A DNA stretch of 35,115 nucleotides from Clostridia bacterium. Its GTDB lineage: Bacteria; Bacillota; Clostridia; Christensenellales; Aristaeellaceae. The notes under the pieces are model-generated. The model did no database searches, was not told the DNA's origin, and saw only the letters and a program-made list of their open reading frames with translations. This document shows positions 23,789-30,504 of the stretch, one piece after another. The stretch spans positions 1-35,115 of the forward strand of contig JAFWES010000079.1 in assembly GCA_017512805.1 (NCBI GenBank), read 5' to 3'. How positions within the stretch are numbered: position 1 is the stretch's first letter; every line of letters begins with the position of its first letter. Position numbers and translations under genes: made by a program.

Positions 23789-24055
23789 TTGCCGAATATC
23801 CAGTCCGCCAAGAAGCGCGTGAAGGTCAGCGAGACGAAGAATCTGCGGAACCGCATTGTGAAGAGCGGAGTGCGCACTTCCATCAAGAAGTTTGACGCCG
23901 CTGTCGCTGCTGATCCGAAGAGTGCGCAGGCCCAGCTGTCCGCCACCGCGGGCGCCATCGACAAGGCCGCGGCGAAGGGCGTAATCCATAAGAATGCCGC
24001 CAACCGCAAAAAGGCTCGCCTGGCGAAGCAGTTGAACAAGGCTGCCGCCGTGTGA
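23789..24055 (+). CDS. rpsT: Small ribosomal subunit protein bS20
   Basis: The protein has 88 residues, is Lys- and Ala-rich, and begins MPNIQSAKKRVKVSETKN with NRIVKSGVRTSIKKF in the middle, the bS20 signature that binds 16S rRNA helices. It starts with TTG, 8 bases after GGGGAGGT. A weak start codon is also used by E. coli rpsT, where it supports autoregulation; whether this applies here is inference. It is monocistronic with its own promoter and terminator. Confidence 0.97.
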   Translation: MPNIQSAKKRVKVSETKNLRNRIVKSGVRTSIKKFDAAVAADPKSAQAQLSATAGAIDKAAAKGVIHKNAANRKKARLAKQLNKAAAV

Positions 24056-24074
24056 GACGCGAGAAAATAAAACT

Positions 24075-24107
24075 CCCTTCCGACAGATCGGAAGGGGTTT
24101 TGTTGTT
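24075..24107 (+). terminator. Terminator of rpsT
   Basis: CCCTTCCGA, a CAGA loop and TCGGAAGGG are followed by a T-rich tract TTTTGTTGTTT. The convergent SH3-like gene ends just beyond it. Confidence 0.88.
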
Positions 24108-24118
24108 TCCGGGGCCGG

Positions 24119-24769
24119 TTAGTCCTCCAGGATCTCTTCCTCCACCACGTCGGCCACCAGATCCTCCAGGAGCATATAGCCGGTGGTTTCGTCGGCTCCG
24201 TTGTAGACCAGGGCCCAGTCACGATTGGCGGAACGGACGGTGACGGGGAAGCCCTCGGAATATTCCACCAGGATATCGGCCAGGAGGCTGGCTTTTTTGT
24301 ACAGGGGGGCCTTCAGATCCCGGACGCCGGTGATGACCGTGGCATCGTAGGGATCCACCTTTTTCAGCTTGGACTGATCCAGCTTGCTGTTGGCGGAGCG
24401 GAGGGCCTGAAGACGCTCGCGTTCCGCCTGGGCGGCGGCCTTCGCTTCCTCCCGGCGCTGCACGACGGTTTCGTAGGGCTCGGGGCGGGCGATGCTCAGA
24501 TGCTTTTTGACCACATAGCCCACGGCGGAATTATACCGGATGCGGGCCCAGGATCCGTCCCAGGAGAGGACATAAACCTTCGTCCCGTAGGGGATGTTGG
24601 CCAGATAATTATCCTTGGTGGTACTGGGGCTGGAACGGAAGGTCAGGGTTTTTCCGTTGGCGGTATTGACGTACATGGAACCCAGCTGCATATCCGCGGC
24701 CAGGGCAGAGCCCAGCGCCAGGGACAGGAGCAACGCGCACAGAAGGACAGCAAAAACCCGCTTCGACAT
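24119..24769 (-). CDS. Secreted bacterial SH3-like domain protein
   Basis: The protein has 216 residues and starts at an ATG 9 bases after GGAAGGAG. A Sec signal peptide (MSKRVFAVLLCALLLSLALG, cleavage after ALA) is followed by an SH3b domain at about residues 38-92 (LTFRSSPST, IPYGTKVYVL, GYVVKKH), a helical charged linker (about 100-135), and a second partial SH3-like segment (LYKKASLLADILVEYSEGFPVTV, here residues about 153-180). The C-terminus is acidic. SH3b domains commonly bind cell-wall peptides. No catalytic domain is visible, so it may be a wall-binding or accessory protein. Confidence 0.82.
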   Translation of the reverse strand: MSKRVFAVLLCALLLSLALGSALAADMQLGSMYVNTANGKTLTFRSSPSTTKDNYLANIPYGTKVYVLSWDGSWARIRYNSAVGYVVKKHLSIARPEPYETVVQRREEAKAAAQAERERLQALRSANSKLDQSKLKKVDPYDATVITGVRDLKAPLYKKASLLADILVEYSEGFPVTVRSANRDWALVYNGADETTGYMLLEDLVADVVEEEILED

Positions 24770-24836
24770 GAAGATTCACTCCTTCCGCCCCCACCCAAAA
24801 GAAGGGGCTTTCATTTCTATTTGGTGGCTATTCAGC

Positions 24837-24990
24837 CGCTTCGTACTGAGGTATTCCCCTCCTGGGGACGGCTCGCGCCTCCGTTCGCTTACGCAGCGGT
24901 TCTAAGCTCTGTCTTCGGCATTCGCCTCGCCAATCGCTAAGAACCGGCGAGACTCAAGGCCCCTGGAGGGAAACACCTCAGTACTCCGCT
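24837..24990. repeat. Full copy of a MITE-like intergenic inverted-repeat element
   Basis: The 25-bp arms at 24843-24867 (starting GTACTGAGGT) and 24960-24984 (ending ACCTCAGTAC) are inverted repeats with 22 of 25 positions matching; weaker similarity reaches CTCGCC/GGCGAG inside. A second nested inverted pair lies at about 24896-24907 and 24936-24947 (GCGGTTCTAAGC against GCTAAGAACCGG). No open frame is inside. Sequences related to its ends recur at 32501-32546, 10416-10480 and 9252-9275. Confidence 0.8.
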
Positions 24991-25064
24991 TTCTGGACTG
25001 AACAGTAACTTCTTTGCCTTTATTCTATCAGGAAGAGCGGGAAAAAGCAATGAAAATTTCCGCC

Positions 25065-25093
25065 TTGCCAGAACGCGGATTTCAGGGTATGAT
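25065..25093 (+). promoter_or_regulatory. Promoter of the smsC-smsB operon
   Basis: TTGCCA at 25065-25070 and TATGAT at 25088-25093 are 17 bases apart, each one base from consensus. The start would be near 25100, which is where the leader stem begins. Confidence 0.8.
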
Positions 25094-25173
25094 GAGACGG
25101 TGCCGGTGGGGAGGGAAAGCCTCTTGGGTCCCCGGAGAGGGAGAACGGCACAGGAGAGGAGATTATCCGGAAG

Positions 25174-25926
25174 ATGCTGGAATTAAAGAATATTACGTTC
25201 CGGGTCCGGGACGAGGGCGAAGAAAAAGGGATCATTCATGACCTGAGCCTGACCCTGCCGGACGGGAAGCTGATCGTGATTACCGGGCCCAACGGGGGCG
25301 GAAAATCCACCCTGGCCCGGCTGATCGCGGGGATCGAGACCCCTGACGCGGGGCGGATTCTATTGGATGGAGAGGATATCACCGGATGGAGCGTCACCCA
25401 GCGGGCAAGGGCGGGCATCGCGTTTGCCTTCCAGCAGCCGGTGCGGTTCAAAGGGCTGCAGGTGATTGACTTGCTGCGGCTGGCTTCCGGGAAGCAGATC
25501 AGCATGGGGGAGGCCTGCGACTATCTGTCCCGGGTGGGGCTGTGCGCCCGGGATTATATCGACCGGGAGGTCAACGCCAGCCTCAGCGGCGGGGAGCTGA
25601 AACGGATCGAGATCGCCACCGTGCTGGCCCGGAAGGCGAAGGTGACGCTGTTTGACGAACCGGAGGCGGGTATCGATCTGTGGAGCTTCCAGAATCTGAT
25701 CGGGGTGTTCCGGGAGATGCGGGAGGACATGAAGGACCGTTCGATTCTGATCATTTCCCATCAGGAGCGGATCCTGAACATCGCCGATGAGCTGGTGGTG
25801 CTCAGGGAGGGGCAGGTGACCTGCCACGGACAGCGGGAGGAGATTATGCCCTCCCTGATCGGAACGGCCAGCGCCGTGCCGGACTGCCGAAAGGGCCAGA
25901 CCGGGGAAGGAGGGGAACGGGCGTGA
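25174..25926 (+). CDS. SufC-like Fe-S assembly ATPase (SmsC)
   Basis: The protein has 250 residues. It is an ABC ATPase of the SufC family: Walker A GPNGGGKST, Q-loop FAFQQPVRFKG, signature SLSGGELKRIEIATVLA, Walker B VTLFDEPEAGIDLWS and ISHQ. The AGIDLWS after Walker B is characteristic of SufC rather than of transporters. It binds the SufBD-type scaffold in the cytoplasm and powers Fe-S cluster assembly. It overlaps the scaffold gene by four bases (GTGA). The ribosome binding site AGGAGAGGAG lies about 12 bases upstream, slightly far. No SufS, SufU or SufD gene is adjacent. Confidence 0.92.
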   Translation: MLELKNITFRVRDEGEEKGIIHDLSLTLPDGKLIVITGPNGGGKSTLARLIAGIETPDAGRILLDGEDITGWSVTQRARAGIAFAFQQPVRFKGLQVIDLLRLASGKQISMGEACDYLSRVGLCARDYIDREVNASLSGGELKRIEIATVLARKAKVTLFDEPEAGIDLWSFQNLIGVFREMREDMKDRSILIISHQERILNIADELVVLREGQVTCHGQREEIMPSLIGTASAVPDCRKGQTGEGGERA

Positions 25927-26849
25927 TTCAGCTGGACGAGATTCAGCGCAGGCTGCTGCGGGAAGTGGCGGATCTGCACGAGGTGCCGGAGGGAGCCTAC
26001 AATATCCGCTCCAACAGCCGCAGCGCCGGGCGCCAGAGCACGGCGAACATCGAAATCATTCCCCGGGAAGAGGGGAACGGGCTGACCATTCGGATCAAGC
26101 CCGGAACCAAGCACGAGAGCGTGCATATTCCGGTGGTCATGACGGAGAGCGGCCTGAAGGAAGTGGTCTATAACGATTTCTACATCGGCGAGGACGCGGA
26201 TGTGGTGATCGTGGCGGGATGCGGCATCGACAACTGCGGCAACCAGGACAGCCAGCATGACGGGGTGCACCGGTTCTTCGTGGGGAAGAACGCCCATATC
26301 CGATATGTGGAGAAGCATTACGGCAGCGGGGACGGGAAGGGAAAGCGGATCCTGAACCCGGTGACGGAGGTGTACCAGGAAGAGGGCTCCAGCGTGGAGA
26401 TGGAGATGGTGCAGATCAAGGGCGTGGACGACACGAACCGCACCACCGTGGCCGAGCTGGGGAAGGGTGCGAAGCTGGTGGTCCGGGAGCGGCTCATGAC
26501 CCACGGGGAGCAGCGGGCCCTGAGCGTATACGATGTGCGCCTCAACGGCGAAGGGGCCAGCGCGGACGTGGTGTCCCGGAGCGTGGCGAGGGACAGATCC
26601 TATCAGAAGTTTGACGCCAAGCTGCTGGGAAATGCGCCCTGCACCGGGCATACGGAATGCGACTCCATTATCATGGACGAGGGGCGGATTCTGGCGGTGC
26701 CGGGGCTGGAGGCCAACGACGTGGACGCGGCGCTGGTGCATGAGGCGGCCATCGGAAAGATTGCCGGGGATCAGCTGATCAAGCTGATGACCCTGGGGCT
26801 GACCGCCCAGGAAGCCGAGGAGCAGATTGTGAACGGGTTTTTAAAATAA
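25923..26849 (+). CDS. SufB/SufD-like Fe-S scaffold (SmsB)
   Basis: The protein has 308 residues, much shorter than SufB (about 465), and starts with GTG overlapping the smsC stop. It is mostly the SufBD beta-helix: AGCGIDNCGNQDSQHDG, RYVEKHYGSG, the C-terminal core APCTGHTECDSII, and ALVHEAAIGKI, which matches the SufC-contact helix region. Four of its Cys lie in these conserved spots and could hold a nascent cluster. A two-gene SufC-SufB set with a short scaffold is the minimal form called SMS (SUF-like minimal system), typical of anaerobes. It should supply clusters to the hydrogenases and other Fe-S proteins. Confidence 0.88.
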   Translation: MIQLDEIQRRLLREVADLHEVPEGAYNIRSNSRSAGRQSTANIEIIPREEGNGLTIRIKPGTKHESVHIPVVMTESGLKEVVYNDFYIGEDADVVIVAGCGIDNCGNQDSQHDGVHRFFVGKNAHIRYVEKHYGSGDGKGKRILNPVTEVYQEEGSSVEMEMVQIKGVDDTNRTTVAELGKGAKLVVRERLMTHGEQRALSVYDVRLNGEGASADVVSRSVARDRSYQKFDAKLLGNAPCTGHTECDSIIMDEGRILAVPGLEANDVDAALVHEAAIGKIAGDQLIKLMTLGLTAQEAEEQIVNGFLK

Positions 26850-26904
26850 TCTCTTTCAAACGCAAAAGAGTCCCTTTCAAATGCAAAATAGTCCCTTTAA
26901 AATC
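26850..26904. repeat. 21-bp tandem repeats upstream of cdaA
   Basis: TCTCTTTCAAACGCAAAAGAG (26850-26870) and TCCCTTTCAAATGCAAAATAG (26871-26891) are followed by a partial third unit TCCCTTTAAAATC. The block begins right after the smsB stop, is AT-rich against the GC-rich background, and its third unit contains the putative -35 box of cdaA. Confidence 0.8.
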
Positions 26905-26924
26905 TTATGATTCTGTGATATACT
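26896..26924 (+). promoter_or_regulatory. Candidate promoter of cdaA-cdaR
   Basis: TTTAAA at 26896-26901 and TATACT at 26919-26924 are 17 bases apart. The -35 box lies in the third 21-bp repeat unit. Confidence 0.6.
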
Positions 26925-26959
26925 GACGGGTGGGAGAACGAGAACAAGGAGGCGCCCGG

Positions 26960-27817
26960 ATGAACGATCTCTGGATCACGGTTCGCAACATGAGCTGGAA
27001 CCTGACGCACCGGCTGGGGTTTGCGGACGTGCTGGATATCCTGATCGTGGCGGCGATTCTGTATGAGGTGATGATCCTCATGCGGCGGACCCGCAGCAGC
27101 GCCCTGATCAAAGGAATCATCCTGCTGCTGCTGATCGTGGGGGCCAGTTCCTTCCTTGGGCTGACCAGCCTGACCTGGCTTCTGAGCAGCATTATCAAGA
27201 ACGGGATGCTGGTGGTGATTATCCTGTTCCAGCCCGAGATCCGCAAGGCCCTGGAGAAGATGGGCCGGAGCACCCTTTTCGGAAAGGGAAACCGGAAGGC
27301 CGCCGGGCAGGATGAGCAGGAGCGGATTATCCGGGAAGTGATCCAGACGGCGCTGGACCTGAGCAAGCGGAAGGTGGGGGCGCTGATCTGTTTCGAGCAG
27401 ATGACCGGGCTGCAGGATGTGATTGATACCGGGACCAGGGTGGACGGGGAGATTTCCGCCCCCCTGCTGGAAAATATCTTCGAGCCCAACACCCCCCTGC
27501 ATGACGGGGCGGTGGTGATCCGGGGGGACAAGGTGGAGGCGGCGGCCTGTATTCTGCCGCTGACGGAGGCCAGCGGCGTATCCCGCGAGCTGGGCACCCG
27601 GCACCGGGCCGGGATCGGCCTGAGCGAGAACAGCGACGCGGTGGTGATCATCGTTTCCGAGGAAACGGGCACCGTCAGCATGGCCCGGGGCGGGCAGCTG
27701 TTTCGGCCTCTGCATGAGGAGGAGCTGCGGATGATTCTGGAGGAGATCTACAAAGGAGAGCCTTCCAGGCTGATGACTTTCTTCCGCAGCCTGTTCAGGG
27801 AACGGAGGACGGCATGA
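26960..27817 (+). CDS. cdaA: Membrane diadenylate cyclase CdaA
   Basis: The protein has 285 residues and starts at an ATG 7 bases after AAGGAGG. It makes c-di-AMP from two ATP. Three membrane helices lie at about residues 22-42, 50-70 and 75-97. The DisA_N/DAC domain follows with LHDGA (Asp182, Gly183, Ala184) and GTRHRAG (Arg214-His215-Arg216), the two catalytic motifs. The cdaR gene overlaps by four bases. In other Bacillota glmM follows cdaR; here it does not. c-di-AMP controls potassium and osmolyte uptake and wall homeostasis. Confidence 0.97.
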   Translation: MNDLWITVRNMSWNLTHRLGFADVLDILIVAAILYEVMILMRRTRSSALIKGIILLLLIVGASSFLGLTSLTWLLSSIIKNGMLVVIILFQPEIRKALEKMGRSTLFGKGNRKAAGQDEQERIIREVIQTALDLSKRKVGALICFEQMTGLQDVIDTGTRVDGEISAPLLENIFEPNTPLHDGAVVIRGDKVEAAACILPLTEASGVSRELGTRHRAGIGLSENSDAVVIIVSEETGTVSMARGGQLFRPLHEEELRMILEEIYKGEPSRLMTFFRSLFRERRTA

Positions 27818-28944
27818 GGAAACAGCAGCCGATCGGCGGCGAGCCGAAGAAACAGCAAACCCCATGGGAGATCCTCCTGCAGAGCGTGAAGCATCTGTGC
27901 CTGCACAACTGGGGATTCAAGGTGCTGGCCATCGTGATCAGCATTCTGATCTGGGCGGGCCTGATCAGTCAGGACGAGACGCTGACGCGGGAAAAAACCT
28001 TCACCGACGTCAGCGTGAATATCAGCGGCACCGACAACATGAAGCGGAACGGATACATCGTCACCAGCGATCTGAGCGAGGCGCTGGAGGATGTGACGGC
28101 GGTGGCGGCCGTGCCGCAGCAGCAGTATGACCGGGCGGAGGCTTCCGCCTACAATATCCGGGTGGATCTGAACCGGATCAGCGGCACCGGGGAACAGGAG
28201 CTGCGGCTGCTGAGCACCACGTCCGCCATGTACGGGCGGGTCACCAGCCTGAACCCGGAAAGCGTGAAGGTGCAGGTGGACGACTATATCTTCCGTTACC
28301 GGATTCCCGTATCGGTTTCGGTCACGGGGGAGACCCCTTCCGGCTGGTACCTGGGGACCCCGACCGTGGATACCCCCCTGGTGGCGGCCAGCGGCCCCCG
28401 GAGCCTGCTGAACAGCATCAGCCGGGCCAGGGTGTTCCTGGATACCTCGGAGATCCAATGGGAGGAAGGGACGGCCTACATCACCGGGGATCTGCATCTG
28501 TACAACCGCAGCGGCGAGGCGGTGGAGAGCAATCTGCTGGAAATCAGCTATGACGGGGTCAAGCTGGACAGCGTGGTGCTGGAAATCTCGATCCTGCCCA
28601 CCCGGACCTTTGATACGGAGACGCTGATCAAGACCATCAACCAGGTGGCGGACGGGTATGAAGTCCGTTCGCTGCATATCAGTCCGGAGAGCATCACGGT
28701 GGCGGCCCGGAGCGAGGTGCTCAGCCAGGTGAGCGAGCTGTCCCTGAGCGAGCATTATGTGGATCTGAAGGAGCTGACGGAAACCACCAGCTACCAGATC
28801 AAGGTCAATAAGCCCAGTGAGGACGCCATCCTGAACAACGATACCATTTCGGTCACCGTGGAGGTTCAGCCCGTGGAGGCCGAAACGGAGGACGGCGAGC
28901 CTTCGGGAACGGAAACGGAAACGGAAGAAAACCTGCGGCCGTGA
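27814..28944 (+). CDS. cdaR: CdaA regulator CdaR (YbbR domains)
   Basis: The protein has 376 residues; its ATG overlaps the cdaA stop. One membrane helix at about residues 34-52 (GFKVLAIVISILIWAGLIS) is followed by extracytoplasmic YbbR-like repeats, each with a short beta-barrel: near 60-145, 150-235, 240-320 and 320-360. Motifs such as NPESVKVQVD and SPESITVAAR are typical. The C-terminus is a Glu/Thr-rich tail. CdaR modulates CdaA activity through the membrane. No glmM follows. Confidence 0.93.
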   Translation: MRKQQPIGGEPKKQQTPWEILLQSVKHLCLHNWGFKVLAIVISILIWAGLISQDETLTREKTFTDVSVNISGTDNMKRNGYIVTSDLSEALEDVTAVAAVPQQQYDRAEASAYNIRVDLNRISGTGEQELRLLSTTSAMYGRVTSLNPESVKVQVDDYIFRYRIPVSVSVTGETPSGWYLGTPTVDTPLVAASGPRSLLNSISRARVFLDTSEIQWEEGTAYITGDLHLYNRSGEAVESNLLEISYDGVKLDSVVLEISILPTRTFDTETLIKTINQVADGYEVRSLHISPESITVAARSEVLSQVSELSLSEHYVDLKELTETTSYQIKVNKPSEDAILNNDTISVTVEVQPVEAETEDGEPSGTETETEENLRP

Positions 28945-28994
28945 CGGCGGCGGGCGGAACGTCGGGGACGGTCCGGATCAGGGATATGCGAATC

Positions 28995-29023
28995 ATCCCC
29001 GCGCGAGAAATCAGCGCGGGGAT
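28995..29023. other. Hairpin after cdaR
   Basis: ATCCCCGCGC and GCGCGGGGAT form a perfect 10-bp stem with a 9-base loop in the 106-base gap before the next gene. Only TT follows, so it is either a weak terminator or a leader structure of the next operon. Confidence 0.5.
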
Positions 29024-29050
29024 TTCGCGTCGCGGAGGAAAGAGAACAAG

Positions 29051-29815
29051 ATGGGAACCCTGGCGAATTCGGTTTTTCAGACCCTTTTAGGCTGGGTCCG
29101 CGCGGTGACGCTGGAAATTTGGAACACCTTTTCCTCCCCGGAGGGGACCACCTTTCTGGAATGGGTGGCGGCCCGCTGGAAGGGGATCGCACTGGCCTTT
29201 TGCGCGGCGGGGGCGGCCATAGATCTGGCGGTGTACCTGCTCCGGTGGCAGCCCTACCGGGTCTGGCGGAGCCGGCGAAACCGCCGGCGCGCGGAGCGGG
29301 AGAAGCCGGAGCCGAAGGAGGCGGAGGAGCCCGCCGGGGAGCCGGAGACCTACGGGGAATCCGGATCTTTTGCGGGCGAGCTTCCCCTGACGGCGGCGGC
29401 GGAGCTGGCGCCCTCCCTGATCCGGCAGGCGCGGCAGGATTCGCGGGAGAATGCGGCCGGCGAGACGGAAAGGCGGGGGGTCCGGCGGAGGATCGCCCGG
29501 TATGTGGAGAACGCCTATGACGGGGATCCGGCGGAGGACCGGGCGGATCGGCCCCGGGAATGGGAAGGGGACGCGGAAGCGGATCCCCCGGAGGAGGAAT
29601 ACCGGCCGGAGCCGGCGGAAGAGCCGGAAAGCGCGGGCCGCATCACGGAGAAGTTTGAACAGGCGATCCGGCTTCGGCGCCGGCGGAGCGTCCGGGCGAT
29701 GCTCAGCGACCGGCCGGAGGAAGAAACGGAGACGCCGGATCAGCTGATCGACCGGAACGAGGCGTACCGCAGGCCGGTCTATCCCCGGGGATGGACGGAG
29801 GAAGAAGAAAGATGA
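29051..29815 (+). CDS. Membrane-anchored charged protein of unknown function
   Basis: The protein has 254 residues and starts at an ATG about 11 bases after GGAGGAAAG. I do not recognise a family. One membrane helix lies at about residues 45-65 (GIALAFCAAGAAIDLAVYLL), followed by a basic stop-transfer stretch (RVWRSRRNRRRAEREK) and a long, low-complexity, Glu/Arg/Pro-rich cytoplasmic part with no catalytic motif. A short patch RITEKFEQAIRLRRRRSVRAM near residue 198 may be a helix. It overlaps the MinD-like ATPase gene by four bases, suggesting that the two products act together, perhaps with this protein as a membrane anchor. Confidence 0.75.
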   Translation: MGTLANSVFQTLLGWVRAVTLEIWNTFSSPEGTTFLEWVAARWKGIALAFCAAGAAIDLAVYLLRWQPYRVWRSRRNRRRAEREKPEPKEAEEPAGEPETYGESGSFAGELPLTAAAELAPSLIRQARQDSRENAAGETERRGVRRRIARYVENAYDGDPAEDRADRPREWEGDAEADPPEEEYRPEPAEEPESAGRITEKFEQAIRLRRRRSVRAMLSDRPEEETETPDQLIDRNEAYRRPVYPRGWTEEEER

Positions 29816-30504
29816 TGACGGAATACGGACATTTTCCCCGCTTTATCATCCTGACCGGGAATTACGGCAGCGGAAAGACGGAGCTGGCGCTGAACCTGGC
29901 CCTGGCGGGGGCGGCGGAAGGAATGCGGACCACGCTGGTGGATCTGGATATCGTGAATCCATATTTTCGCAGCGGGGAAAAGGCGGCGGAGATGAAAGCG
30001 GCGGGGATCCGCATGCTGATGCCCACCTTCGCCCTGACCACGGTGGATATTCCGGCGCTGCCGGCGGAGATTCAGAGCGTGTTTGAGGATCCGGGCGACC
30101 GGGTGATCTTTGACGTGGGGGGCGACGATACCGGGGCCGCGGCCCTGGGGCGGTACGCGCCCGGGTTTGCGCGATACGCGGGAGAGACCGCGGCGCTGAT
30201 GGTGGTGAACTGTATGCGGCCCCTGACGGGGACGGAAGAGGACATCCTGGACCTGTCGGAACGGATTTCCGCCCGGGGGCGGCAGCGGATCGGCGGGATG
30301 ATCAATAACACCAATCTGGCCGGGAAGACGGAGCCGGGGATGGTGGAGGACGGGGAACGGATCGTGCTCGCGTGCGCGGAAAAGATGGGGATCGGGAACG
30401 TCATAACCGCCGGAATGACCTCAGTGCTGGCGAGGTGCAGCCTGCGGACGCCGGTCATCCCCATCCGGAGGTATATGGTGCCGGAATGGATGGAGGAAGA
30501 ATGA
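29812..30504 (+). CDS. MinD/CobQ-like P-loop ATPase
   Basis: The protein has 230 residues. The ATG at 29812 overlaps the upstream stop (ATGA) and lies 9 bases after GGAGGA. Walker A is TGNYGSGKTELALNLA, without the second Lys of the deviant ParA/MinD motif. VDLDIVNPYFRS follows, then Walker B-like VIFDVGGDDTGAAALGRY. It matches the nucleotide-binding domain of the CobQ/CobB/MinD/ParA superfamily; no C-terminal membrane helix is present. Its partner is probably the overlapping membrane protein. A role in cofactor loading or localisation is possible but not shown. Confidence 0.82.
   Translation: MMTEYGHFPRFIILTGNYGSGKTELALNLALAGAAEGMRTTLVDLDIVNPYFRSGEKAAEMKAAGIRMLMPTFALTTVDIPALPAEIQSVFEDPGDRVIFDVGGDDTGAAALGRYAPGFARYAGETAALMVVNCMRPLTGTEEDILDLSERISARGRQRIGGMINNTNLAGKTEPGMVEDGERIVLACAEKMGIGNVITAGMTSVLARCSLRTPVIPIRRYMVPEWMEEE

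Larger units (their letters stand above)
24770..25173. other. 404-base divergent intergenic region
   Basis: No gene is visible. It holds the full-length dispersed inverted-repeat element (24837-24990), then the promoter of the smsC-smsB operon and a structured leader in which GTGCCG at 25100-25105 can pair with CGGCAC at 25146-25151 and GGGGA can pair with TCCCC inside that loop. Confidence 0.7.
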
